64,000 bases of DNA, from assembly GCA_022824265.1 (NCBI GenBank), contig JAJEAG010000098.1, positions 1 through 64,000 on the forward strand, read 5' to 3'. Shown here in pieces: positions 54,422 to 62,760 of the stretch. This DNA comes from Candidatus Poribacteria bacterium. Its GTDB lineage: Bacteria > Poribacteria > WGA-4E > WGA-3G. The translations under genes and the position numbers were made by a program. Position 1 is the stretch's first letter, and each line of letters opens with the position of its first letter. The notes beneath the pieces were generated by a model, which was given only the letters and a program-made list of their open reading frames with translations, was not told the origin of the DNA and did no database searches.

Positions 54422-56731
54422 TTAATTTGGTCGGTTAACAAGGTCAGCAAGGTATTCTGCGATTTTGTCTGTAACTTGTTCGGCATCTACATCCGCAAAG
54501 TTAAATAGTTCCTTAAGCATAGGTGAAATTGCTCCTGTGTCAAGCAACGCATTTGCAAGCCGTCCCATGCTACTTCGGTTGATACCACCTTTACCATCAC
54601 TACCGCCCATATCAAGAATCTTGATATTGTCAATTTTCTCTACTGGACGCATGAGATGTTCAACAATATCTGGTGCTTCCTCAATTAGTTCAAGGATTGC
54701 CTCTTGAACCAGCACTCGTTGTTCTGCGACATTTCGTGCTTCGTATTCTGCCATTTCACCTTGTGCTTTAGCACGTGCTTCTGACAATACAGCATCTGCC
54801 AGACGTTCAATCGGTTGAGCTTGGGCTTCTGCCCCGATGATAGCCACATCACGTTGCCATTCAGCTTCTTTCGTCTGTTCAGTTGCCGTAACATCAACTT
54901 CAGCACCTATACGTTCTGCCTCCGCAACCAACATTTCTTTCTCGGCAAGTGCGGTAACCAACTGTTTGTTAGCGACTTCAATCTTCCTGTCTTCATCAGT
55001 GAGTGCGACACGGAGTTCTTGGTTGATGCGTGATTGTTCTACTGTTAACATCTTTGCAATTTCGGTCAGTTCAACATGCTTGTTCTGGTCAATCTGTGCG
55101 GTTTCAACAACGAGGTTCTTTTCAATCTCGCGCTGTTGGACCTGTTGTTCTTGTGCGAACTTCGCGGTTAGCACGGTCAAGTCTCGTTCAACATCTCGCA
55201 ACTCAACACCTTCTTGTTGAGCAATGCGTGCTTTTTCTACGAAGAGTTGTTTTTCAAACTCTCGCTCTTGGACCTGTTGTTCCTGTTCAATCTTTCTTAG
55301 CTCAACCTGTAATATTTTTGAAATTTCTGTGAGTTCGACCTGTCTATTTTGGTCAATCTGTGCGGTTTCAACAACGAGGTTCTTTTCAATCTCGCGCTGT
55401 TGGACCTGCTGTTCTTGTGCGAACTTCGCGGTTAGCACGGTCAAGTCTCGTTCAACATCTCGTAACTCAACACCCTCTTGTTGGGCAATGCGTGCTTTTT
55501 CTACGAAGAGTTGTTTTTCAAACTCTCGAACTTCAATTGTTTGTTCCTGTTCTATTTTTTCCAATTGAACAGTGAGAACTTGTTGTATCTCTGCAAGCTG
55601 TACAACTTTGTTTTGTTCAATTTGTGCGGTTTCAACAACGAGATTCTTCTCAATTTCACGTTCTTGGACCTGTTGTTCTTGTGCGTATTTAGCGGTCTGC
55701 ACAGTCAATTCTTGTTCAACCTCACGCAACTGTACGCCTTCTTCCTGAGCCACACGAGCACGTTCTACCTCAAGTTTCATTTCGTATTCGCGCTCTTGAA
55801 CACCCTGATCCATCTCATATTGGAATATGATTGTTTCCGCTTCTCGGTCAGCAGCATAGATAGCAATATTTTTCTGTTGATCCGACTCACCCCATGCTCT
55901 TATTTGCTCCTGTTCAAATTTTTCAAGGTCAGCTTGAGCATGAATCGTTACGATTGCAACCTCTTTTTCTTGTTCAATACGTTCTTTCTCACGTTCTGCC
56001 TCAGCGGTAATTTCTGTGATTGCTCGTATACCGACAGCATCAAATCGGTTGGTTGGGTCTAATGTTCCTATTGGTGTTTGATCAACTCGTATAATAGATA
56101 CAGTATCAAGTGTCAATCCATTTTGGAGTCTCAGATTATTTCCACATGCATCTTCAACACTATCAGCAAATTCTTGTCGTTTTTGAAGTAGGTCTTGAAT
56201 TTCACTATCAGCAGCGACACTTCTTAATGCACCATCCAACATCGGTTCTATCAACTCACGGATAGTTTCGGGGGTCATAGATTTATCACCGAGGGCTTGG
56301 GCAGCAGTCAGAATATCCTCTTCTGCGGGATATACCTTTATGTAAAAAACGACTTCAACGTCGGCACGGTTAAAGTCGTTGGTAATTAAGGAATCAGATT
56401 GTTCACGAACAACCTCAATTCGCATGGTATTGAGCGAAATCTCTTTTATTTCATGGATAATCGTGTTTACCCATAGACCACCCGTAATTCGTATCTTTTC
56501 TTTTGCACCACCTGTTCGGACTAGGGCGACATCAGCTTTTGGGATTCTATATCTGATAACAGAACCGACAAAAGCTGCTAAACCGGCGATGAAAACAACG
56601 GATACAACACCCATCCATCTAAGGACATTTGTCTGGTTGTTATCATCACCACTAATCAACTGATTATATGCAAAATAGCCGATGACGCTAACAACAATAA
56701 TTAAAAAGATAACAGCAAGAATGAGACGCAT
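54422..56731 (-). CDS. SPFH (flotillin-like) protein with a 22-residue-repeat coiled coil
   Basis: A 769-residue membrane protein. Two hydrophobic segments (about 4-24 and 40-62), SPFH/band-7 domain at about 62-230 (YRIPKADVALVRTGG, MRIEVVREQSDSLITND, VEVVFYIKVYP), then a very long Glu/Gln/Val-rich helix to about 640 built of 22-residue units (R-E-x-E-x-x-L-x-V-x-T-A-x-I-x-Q), nested in three 88-residue super-repeats, and a C-terminal domain with Gly-rich linker. Flotillins organise membrane microdomains as oligomers; the extra-long repeats would make a tall cage. 39 bp after the crystallin-like gene, so likely co-expressed. Confidence 0.9.
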   Translation of the reverse strand: MRLILAVIFLIIVVSVIGYFAYNQLISGDDNNQTNVLRWMGVVSVVFIAGLAAFVGSVIRYRIPKADVALVRTGGAKEKIRITGGLWVNTIIHEIKEISLNTMRIEVVREQSDSLITNDFNRADVEVVFYIKVYPAEEDILTAAQALGDKSMTPETIRELIEPMLDGALRSVAADSEIQDLLQKRQEFADSVEDACGNNLRLQNGLTLDTVSIIRVDQTPIGTLDPTNRFDAVGIRAITEITAEAEREKERIEQEKEVAIVTIHAQADLEKFEQEQIRAWGESDQQKNIAIYAADREAETIIFQYEMDQGVQEREYEMKLEVERARVAQEEGVQLREVEQELTVQTAKYAQEQQVQEREIEKNLVVETAQIEQNKVVQLAEIQQVLTVQLEKIEQEQTIEVREFEKQLFVEKARIAQQEGVELRDVERDLTVLTAKFAQEQQVQQREIEKNLVVETAQIDQNRQVELTEISKILQVELRKIEQEQQVQEREFEKQLFVEKARIAQQEGVELRDVERDLTVLTAKFAQEQQVQQREIEKNLVVETAQIDQNKHVELTEIAKMLTVEQSRINQELRVALTDEDRKIEVANKQLVTALAEKEMLVAEAERIGAEVDVTATEQTKEAEWQRDVAIIGAEAQAQPIERLADAVLSEARAKAQGEMAEYEARNVAEQRVLVQEAILELIEEAPDIVEHLMRPVEKIDNIKILDMGGSDGKGGINRSSMGRLANALLDTGAISPMLKELFNFADVDAEQVTDKIAEYLADLVNRPN
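55087..55798 (-). repeat. 264-bp direct repeats inside the SPFH gene
   Basis: Three in-frame copies of 264 bp (88 codons) starting near 55087, 55351 and 55615. The first two are nearly identical at DNA level over about 180 bp including third positions, so they arose by recent duplication; the third (5'-most in the gene) is more diverged. Each consists of four 66-bp units. Confidence 0.85.
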
Positions 56732-56770
56732 TAATTTCTCCTATGGTAATACTTCACTGCTAAAACGTTT

Positions 56771-58189
56771 CTATTGGAAGATAATTTCATTATTTATGTT
56801 TATTCTACTATGCCGTCCCTTTAAGGGTTGGCGTGGGGAGGTTTGCCAAGCAAGATTTGCTAAATAACAAAGAATATTTTCCATCAGAGGTCTTGCGACA
56901 GCAGTACGATGTGCATCACGTGTATCTATTGCAAAACCGACGTAGTAGCCCTCTCCCCATGGCAACAAAATACTGACAGCATCATTATTATCTTCTCTGA
57001 TAGCCAACTTTCGGTAACTTGGGTCATTCGTAACCCAATGGTCGTCAGTGACTAAATTGTCGACATCAATCTTATGGGGCCACGTAAACATTCCTGTTCT
57101 TTGTCCATCTTCTGTGATATTAACGTTAGAATCTTCTGAATTAGTTATAGTAATTGGATGTCTATCTACTGGAAGCCAATCACCACGCCATACCGGTTCA
57201 GGATTATGAACACCGTCAGCTGGGACAATATTATTGTCCATTGCAGATGCCCACACGATTCCACCCTTTCTAACGAACTCTTTGATGGCATCATCAGCAT
57301 CTTCAACGAAGTACTCTCCATCATGTCCAGGGGCATTCCAAGTAAACCAGATGATATCGTAATTAGAAAGGACAAGACTGGAAAGTTTTATCGCATTATT
57401 CGGATCCCCTCTGTTGTCCGGGTTATCGTTTATTTTTACTGTTGTATATTGAAATTCTAAACCTTCAAGCATTGTAAGAGATTCCAAAACTGCCGGTTCA
57501 CCTGATAAATTGTCTCCAATAACAATTAACACCCGGAAAACACCTAAAGGTACAATTTTGATTGAAGAGATAATATCAGAAAATGATTGTGAGTGCGCTA
57601 AGGAGCGAAGATTCCGTACGGACCGCTGGAATTCGCGGGAACCAAGGTCTATATTTATCCTACGTCCTTCAAAGTTGACATGTTCATAGAAAATGACATG
57701 GCACCCACTAAATGGGAAATTTGGTCCGCGTTGAATACGGATAGAAGAAATCACATCATTCATACCGATCTCAAACATTGAACTAACATCACGAAGTATG
57801 ACACTCCGTTGACCGCTGAAATCAATATCGCGAAAAACCTCTATGATAATGGGAACTGATCCGTATTCTGGTGGTGTGGGATGTGCTGCCGGACTAAAAC
57901 TAATTGATGAAATTGCATCACCGAAGTTATAGGGTATCTCATGAATGTTCGGATAAAATCCTGGTGCTAATACTAAACGTCTACCTTGAAAATTAAAATG
58001 TTCATGAAAAATAGCTTTGTAATTCGGAGACGCATTGAAACTTGGTCCCTTATATATCTTAACTGAGGATATAATATCTTGGACACCAATCAAACTTGTA
58101 TTTGTTTCGGAGTCAATAAGCGTTATTTTACGTCCTTGATAATTGACATGTTCAAAGACTTCAACAACTAATCTCGGTCTGCTCGACAT
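56771..58189 (-). CDS. Four-motif beta/gamma-crystallin protein with ThuA-like C-terminal domain
   Basis: A 472-residue soluble protein. Residues about 1-225 hold four Greek-key motifs: FEHVNYQGRKI, FHEHFNFQGRRL, FRDIDFSGQRS and YEHVNFEGRRI. Each is followed by a D-x-I-S-S calcium site (QDIISS, GDAISS, NDVISS, SDIISS; the third fits the N/D-N/D-x-x-S/T-S rule exactly). Residues about 230-445 form an alpha/beta domain like ThuA (RVLIVIGDN, NYDIIWFTWNAPGHDG, IKEFVRKGGIVWAS, WGEGYYVGFAID). No signal peptide. ATG at 58189 preferred (AAGGGCAG upstream) over 58204. Precedes the SPFH gene. Confidence 0.85.
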   Translation of the reverse strand: MSSRPRLVVEVFEHVNYQGRKITLIDSETNTSLIGVQDIISSVKIYKGPSFNASPNYKAIFHEHFNFQGRRLVLAPGFYPNIHEIPYNFGDAISSISFSPAAHPTPPEYGSVPIIIEVFRDIDFSGQRSVILRDVSSMFEIGMNDVISSIRIQRGPNFPFSGCHVIFYEHVNFEGRRINIDLGSREFQRSVRNLRSLAHSQSFSDIISSIKIVPLGVFRVLIVIGDNLSGEPAVLESLTMLEGLEFQYTTVKINDNPDNRGDPNNAIKLSSLVLSNYDIIWFTWNAPGHDGEYFVEDADDAIKEFVRKGGIVWASAMDNNIVPADGVHNPEPVWRGDWLPVDRHPITITNSEDSNVNITEDGQRTGMFTWPHKIDVDNLVTDDHWVTNDPSYRKLAIREDNNDAVSILLPWGEGYYVGFAIDTRDAHRTAVARPLMENILCYLANLAWQTSPRQPLKGRHSRININNEIIFQ

Positions 58190-58574
58190 AGTTCTGCCCT
58201 TCATTGAAGGTCATTATATCTATTGGTTCCGGTGATTGTAATTTATTATATCATTGATTTAACACATTGTCAAGGAAAAAGGATTAGTGAATGGAATTTT
58301 TTGCACTTGACAAGCAAAAATTAATATGATAGTTTTTTAGATGAAACAGAAATTGATAATTGACAGTCAATACCAGAGTTTATTTGGAATTAAAATATTC
58401 ATCTTATGCTGTATATAATATAAGAGGTGCAATGACATAGTTGTGATGTATAAAGTTGTGTAATTATGAGCATATATCACCGATATAATGACTTTCCCAA
58501 AATTACACCGTTCATTGGCTAATGTGAGACACAAAGTTCTGTCAGGTCTTCTGAGATAAGTCTGAGGATGTACT
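58190..58574. other. Divergent intergenic region
   Basis: 385 bp of AT-rich sequence between the divergent crystallin-like and SdiA-regulated-like genes. It contains isolated TTGACA boxes (58307 and 58360) but no well-spaced -10 for either, so promoters cannot be placed. No repeat of the families above and no gene seen. Confidence 0.55.
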
Positions 58575-59447
58575 GTGCGATATTACAAAGTAATAGTCCT
58601 ATTCAGCTTTTTGGGTATAAGTGCCTTTTTATTTTATTTTCTTATGAGAATGGAAGATTCTGAAAGAAAAAAGAATGTAGCTTCTACCCCAATTGAACTG
58701 CCCTATACTTGGGTAGGGAATATCAGTAAAACATCAATTGCTGAACCTTCTGGTGTAACTTATCACCCATTGAGAAAAACGTTGTTCGTAGTAGATGACG
58801 GTGGTTTTCTGCATGAAATCAGTCCTGACGGAGTGAGTATAAAAAAAGGAGATCTTCAAGGTCGTGACCTTGAGGGAATAACGACTAACCCGAAGACAGG
58901 ATGGCTATATGCTGTTGTTGAAGATGAGGAATCTATTCTGGAAATTAATCCTGATACACTCACTATTCGTAGAGAGTTTAAAATCAACCGTACTTTTGAA
59001 GGGAAAACACTCCTGGAAAAGGGTGGTATGGGTGTGGAAGCAATCGTATTCATTCCAGACTCTTCACATGCAGAGGGCGGTACTTTCTGGATAGGTAATC
59101 AAACATTCAACCTTAAACCGAGTGGTGAACTTTCTATTGTATGCGAGGTGGAGGCACCCCTTAACAGTTCTGATGCGGAAACAGCAGAAGGAACTATTGT
59201 CCGTTATTATAAGATGGATTTCATTGATATATCAGGTCTTGGTTACGATACACAAAGCGATTCTTTGGTGTTAATTAGCGATACAACAAACCTACTGGTC
59301 GAACTCAAACGTGATGGTAACTTAATCCATCGGTATCTATTACCAGGGGATGATCAGGAAGGCGTTACATTAGATGGTCTCGGTTATATGTATATTGCAC
59401 AAGAAAACGGGCAAATTATCAAGTTGGCAGATCGTCGTCTCCGTTAG
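58575..59447 (+). CDS. Membrane-anchored SdiA-regulated (YjiK-like) beta-propeller protein
   Basis: A 290-residue protein with an N-terminal membrane segment (about 5-25) and a propeller-like domain of the SdiA-regulated/YjiK family: EPSGVTYHPLRKTLFVVDDGGFLHEIS, RDLEGITTNPKTGWLYAVVE, GVEAIVFIPDS, DISGLGYDTQSDSLVLISD, DQEGVTLDGLGYMYIAQE, each given here as short blocks of alternating E-G-(V/I)-T motifs. The family includes phytase-like and lectin-like members; function unknown. The start is GTG at 58575; an out-of-frame ATG precedes it. Ends overlap the small minus-strand gene by 29 bp. Confidence 0.85.
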   Translation: MRYYKVIVLFSFLGISAFLFYFLMRMEDSERKKNVASTPIELPYTWVGNISKTSIAEPSGVTYHPLRKTLFVVDDGGFLHEISPDGVSIKKGDLQGRDLEGITTNPKTGWLYAVVEDEESILEINPDTLTIRREFKINRTFEGKTLLEKGGMGVEAIVFIPDSSHAEGGTFWIGNQTFNLKPSGELSIVCEVEAPLNSSDAETAEGTIVRYYKMDFIDISGLGYDTQSDSLVLISDTTNLLVELKRDGNLIHRYLLPGDDQEGVTLDGLGYMYIAQENGQIIKLADRRLR

Positions 59448-59649
59448 TATCGGTGTCAATTAGACGAAGTAGCACAACCCCCGGCATCAAATCCAAAATA
59501 GGATTGAGAGAGGCATACTGTTCTGCTGTATACCCACAATCTACACGCCACAATATCTGCACATTACCCTCATCATAGATAACACCGGATGCAAGTATAT
59601 CCCCTTTTTGGTCTTCTAACTGAAAACATCTACGACGTTTAGTGTCCAT
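59419..59649 (-). CDS. Small hypothetical protein (convergent overlap)
   Basis: A 76-residue soluble protein, start MDTKRRRCFQLEDQKGD, with an alternating hydrophobic pattern (ILASGVIYDEGNVQILWRV) that looks like a real fold rather than a shadow. Its 3' end overlaps the propeller gene on the other strand by 29 bp. It lies downstream of mqnD on the same strand. No family recognised; could be spurious. Confidence 0.5.
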   Translation of the reverse strand: MDTKRRRCFQLEDQKGDILASGVIYDEGNVQILWRVDCGYTAEQYASLNPILDLMPGVVLLRLIDTDTNGDDDLPT

Positions 59650-59705
59650 AGCAGGACCTCAGTGTAACAAATGGATTCATTTTCGTCTGATTGACAACTT
59701 GCCTT

Positions 59706-60542
59706 TTAAATCTCAACAAAATCAGCATCTATTTTATGGGCAATTACTCCCATTTCGTGTCCACGATTTAGAAGTTCCTGTACTGCTGTTCTTCCACTAT
59801 CCCCATAGTCTAAGGTATAGTCATTCACATACATCCCTACGAATTTATCAGCAAGGTCCGTTTCCATATCGCGTGCATAAGTCATTGCATATTCAAGTCC
59901 AAGTTCACGGTGGTCAAGTGAATATTGTATGCTCTGTTTAAGCAGTGACGTAATATCACGTATTTTCTCAGTTCCGAGGTTACGTCGAATTACATTTGCC
60001 CCAAGAGGTAATGGCAATCCAGTTTCGTCGTACCACCATTCCCCTAAATCAACGATTTTGTGAAGTCCCTCACGTGCGTAAGTGAGTTGTCCTTCGTGAA
60101 TAATGAGTCCTGCATCAACTTTACCGTCCTGCACAACGTCAATTATCTGATCAAAACGGTGTGTTTCTGTTTCAACTTCACCGTTGTAAAGTTTCATTGT
60201 CAAATAGGCGGTTGTCATTTCACCCGGAATTGCAATTCGTTTGCCAGTAATGTCGCTTATTGGTTCCTTAGAAACGATGAGCGGTCCGTAATTGTCTCCA
60301 ATGCTTGCCCCACATGGCATAAGGGCATAATCTTTTGCAACATAGGCATAGGCGTGAACTGAAATTGCAGTAACTTCAAGCTCCGCAGCCAAGGCGCGTT
60401 TGTTCAAGGTTTCAATGTCTTCAATTACATGGACTATTTTATAGGGGTCAGTCTTAATTACGTCTTTAGCGAGTGCATAGAACATGAATGCATCATCAGA
60501 ATCTGGACTGTGTCCGATCCTAATTATCTCTGTTTCTGTCAT
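59706..60542 (-). CDS. mqnD: 1,4-dihydroxy-6-naphthoate synthase-like (MqnD) protein
   Basis: A 278-residue periplasmic-binding-protein-fold enzyme of the futalosine menaquinone pathway, converting cyclic dehypoxanthine futalosine to dihydroxynaphthoate. MqnD blocks: IGHSPDSDDAFMFYAL (usual SPCPNDTF), SVHAYAYVAKDYALMPCGAS, IAIPGEMTTAYLTMKL, AGLIIHEGQLTYAREGLHKIVDLGEWW (as HEGQLTY and DLGEWW), GLPLPLGANVIRR. The catalytic His of IIHEGQ is present. The first signature is diverged (DSDDAF). No other mqn gene nearby, so a MqnA paralogue is the alternative. Confidence 0.82.
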   Translation of the reverse strand: MTETEIIRIGHSPDSDDAFMFYALAKDVIKTDPYKIVHVIEDIETLNKRALAAELEVTAISVHAYAYVAKDYALMPCGASIGDNYGPLIVSKEPISDITGKRIAIPGEMTTAYLTMKLYNGEVETETHRFDQIIDVVQDGKVDAGLIIHEGQLTYAREGLHKIVDLGEWWYDETGLPLPLGANVIRRNLGTEKIRDITSLLKQSIQYSLDHRELGLEYAMTYARDMETDLADKFVGMYVNDYTLDYGDSGRTAVQELLNRGHEMGVIAHKIDADFVEI

Positions 60543-60661
60543 TCTGGTTTCCTTTCATACATTGTCTTTTCCATCTGTATGTGGTATTATTGTTAATCTC
60601 ATAGTGTAGTAACAGTTAGGAAATCGCATCTTTCATTCCATTACTATTACAAAATTCTTCA

Positions 60662-61594
60662 ATGGCACAAAAATATCTATACCTTGTTGCAATTCCATTT
60701 CAACTCAACGAACTTGCTGCCGCAGAATCTGTAGCGTTGACAGGTGCTGCACCAGATTCACACGGTATCACGATTTCAAATACATGTGTTGATACGCGTC
60801 GTGGAGCTTACCTAAAAAGTTGTACCGAAATTCTCTTTGAAGCTGCAAGCGTCAAAGAACTCTGTGCCAAAATCCGTTCAGCAGAATTATATGCGGATGC
60901 TTTCCGTGTATCCGTTGTAAAAAAACCGAGAAGCCTTAATCTTGACTCAATGATGTTGGCACGGCAGATCGGAGGGGTAATTGATGGCAAACCGAATTTG
61001 TCCTCACCGCAAATTGTATTTATGACAATCATTACCTCCGAAAAAATTTGGTTTGGTCGTCTTTTGTCAGAATCGGATGGAATCTGGCAGGTATACAATC
61101 AACGACCCCATGTCACATCAAGTTCACTTCCTGCGAGGTTAGCACTTGCCTTGGTTAACCTTGTTGCTGCTCCCGGCGAACATCTACTTGACCCATGTTG
61201 TGGTACAGGTACAATTGTTATGTCAGCTGCAAATTATGGAATTCGTGCAACCGGTTATGACATCAATCCACGTATGGTAGGTGCTACTACAAAGAACCTA
61301 CAGCATTATAAATTAAATGCTAATATTGAATTAAAAGATGCCAGGGATATACGCGAAAAATTTGATGCAGTTGCTACAGACCTACCCTATGGAATAAGTC
61401 TTGTTAAAGATACTGCAGCAACAGCAGAGATACTTTCCAACCTGAAAACTTGTGCACCAAGAGCTGGTTTTATAGATATCAGAGATCTAAGTCAACCGTT
61501 AGATGATTTAGGTTATAACGTAGAGGCAATAATTCCTGTTCCAAAACTACGCCTTTTAAGACGTGTTTTTATAACCTCCAACGTTGATCAATAA
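60662..61594 (+). CDS. Trm11/TrmG10-type RNA (guanine-N2) methyltransferase
   Basis: A 310-residue protein: N-terminal part with a THUMP-like fold, then a Rossmann methyltransferase domain. SAM site LLDPCCGTGTIVMSAA near 180, acidic YDINPRM, and the catalytic DLPYG (D-P-P-Y type, N2-guanine class) near 240. The family methylates G10 of tRNA in archaea and eukaryotes; bacterial members are less studied. Ends overlap the GcvH-like gene by 7 bp (convergent). No ribosome site is obvious. Confidence 0.85.
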   Translation: MAQKYLYLVAIPFQLNELAAAESVALTGAAPDSHGITISNTCVDTRRGAYLKSCTEILFEAASVKELCAKIRSAELYADAFRVSVVKKPRSLNLDSMMLARQIGGVIDGKPNLSSPQIVFMTIITSEKIWFGRLLSESDGIWQVYNQRPHVTSSSLPARLALALVNLVAAPGEHLLDPCCGTGTIVMSAANYGIRATGYDINPRMVGATTKNLQHYKLNANIELKDARDIREKFDAVATDLPYGISLVKDTAATAEILSNLKTCAPRAGFIDIRDLSQPLDDLGYNVEAIIPVPKLRLLRRVFITSNVDQ

Positions 61595-62019
61595 TCATCT
61601 ATATCTTCATAAAAGTCCGTTTCTGTTAAATATTCTCCTTCATCAAGTTCATCTTCTTCGAAATCTTCATAATCCTCAAGTGTCAATAACGACCCAAGTT
61701 CGTTTGGATTGTCTATATATATCTTGCAGATCCATCCGTCCCCTTCAGGCACATTATTAACAATATCTATATCGTCCTCTAAAACTGGGTTTACTTCGTA
61801 TATTTCACCAGCAACTGGGGCGTATAGATAAAAGTTGCCACCAGTTTCAGTTTCAATTCTACCAATAATTTCTCCTTGTTCACATTCTTGTTCTGGAGAG
61901 ATGTCTATATAAATAATCTCGCCGTATATGTGTTGTGCGCGTTCTGTGATGCCAATAGTTCCTTCCGTATCATCAACTTCAATCCATTCATGTGTAGTTG
62001 TATATTTCACTGTGCTCAA
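61588..62019 (-). CDS. GcvH-like lipoyl-domain protein lacking the lipoyl lysine
   Basis: A 143-residue protein with the H-protein fold: YTTTHEWIEVDDTEGTIGIT (as THEWIEV), GEIIYIDISPE, GRIETETGG, YLYAPVAGEIYEVNP, GDGWICKIYI. In true GcvH the lipoate sits on Lys of E-S-V-K-A; here that stretch is E-T-E-T-G-G and holds no lysine. So it cannot carry lipoate in glycine cleavage. The C-terminal tail from about 112 is strongly acidic (LEDYEDFEEDELDEGEYL). No gcvT or gcvP is nearby. Divergent regulator or structural role is possible. Confidence 0.85.
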   Translation of the reverse strand: MSTVKYTTTHEWIEVDDTEGTIGITERAQHIYGEIIYIDISPEQECEQGEIIGRIETETGGNFYLYAPVAGEIYEVNPVLEDDIDIVNNVPEGDGWICKIYIDNPNELGSLLTLEDYEDFEEDELDEGEYLTETDFYEDIDDY

Positions 62020-62044
62020 AGTGTATTCCTCCGAAATTTTATAC

Positions 62045-62647
62045 TCACTTTAAACTTGTTGATGTGATTCCAATGCTTTGAATCTGTTCTTGAAGAGTTC
62101 CAATTTCTGTTTGCTGAATCCGAATTGTGATATTCGGATTAGGATCATATTCAATGTTGATTACTTGACCACCTAAACGTTCACATAGGTTGACGACTGT
62201 TCCTATGCGATTGTAGGTGGTTATTACACGTAAGTCTTGATAGTATATCCGAGTAACTATAGTAGCATTTTCAATGCACAATCGTGCACAAGTGCCATAC
62301 GCTCGTATCAGACCTCCGACTCCAAGTTTTACTCCTCCATAATACCTTGCGATAACAATAATAGTATTCGATAATCCAGCGGAACGTATCGCAGCAAGAA
62401 TAGGTGGACCCGCAGAATTTGTCGGTTCACCCGCATCTGTAGCATATTCTAATTTATCATCACCATTACTGAGACTATAGGCAAAGCAGTAATGGGTTGC
62501 TTGACGTATACGACCTTGAACTTCAGCAACAAATGGTTTTACTTCTTCACGGTTTTCGATTGTTGATGCTTCACCATAAAACCGAGATTTTTTTACAACA
62601 TATTTAGCGGTTGCAATTCCGACTATTGTCTGATATTCTCCTGACAT
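62045..62647 (-). CDS. YigZ/IMPACT family (UPF0029) protein
   Basis: A 200-residue cytoplasmic protein. Family blocks: KKSRFYGEAS, RQATHYCFAYSL, ATDAGEPTNSAGPPIL and VIARYYGGVKLGVGGLIRAYG. C-terminal ferredoxin-like domain follows (ITIRIQQTE). Eukaryotic IMPACT regulates GCN1; bacterial role is unsettled. It lies 25 bp upstream of the GcvH-like gene on the same strand. Confidence 0.94.
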   Translation of the reverse strand: MSGEYQTIVGIATAKYVVKKSRFYGEASTIENREEVKPFVAEVQGRIRQATHYCFAYSLSNGDDKLEYATDAGEPTNSAGPPILAAIRSAGLSNTIIVIARYYGGVKLGVGGLIRAYGTCARLCIENATIVTRIYYQDLRVITTYNRIGTVVNLCERLGGQVINIEYDPNPNITIRIQQTEIGTLQEQIQSIGITSTSLK

Positions 62648-62760
62648 AATTTACATTAGCGTTAGACCCAACTCTATACTTACTATATGACTGATAAGTC
62701 ATCAATTGAGTTTGTTTTTTAATATACGTTCAAAAATCAATAACAGTACATCAAAAGTGA

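Noticed and set aside
54837-56062. Plus-strand open frames of 71-194 codons
   Set aside because: They are antisense to the SPFH coiled-coil repeats, Cys/Ser/Phe-rich, and repeat with the same period.
58307-58388. TTGACA boxes as promoters for the propeller gene
   Set aside because: Spacing to any TATAAT-like box is wrong (12 bp, or more than 20 bp).
61588-62019. Calling this gcvH of the glycine cleavage system
   Set aside because: The lipoyl lysine is missing and no gcvT/gcvP is nearby.
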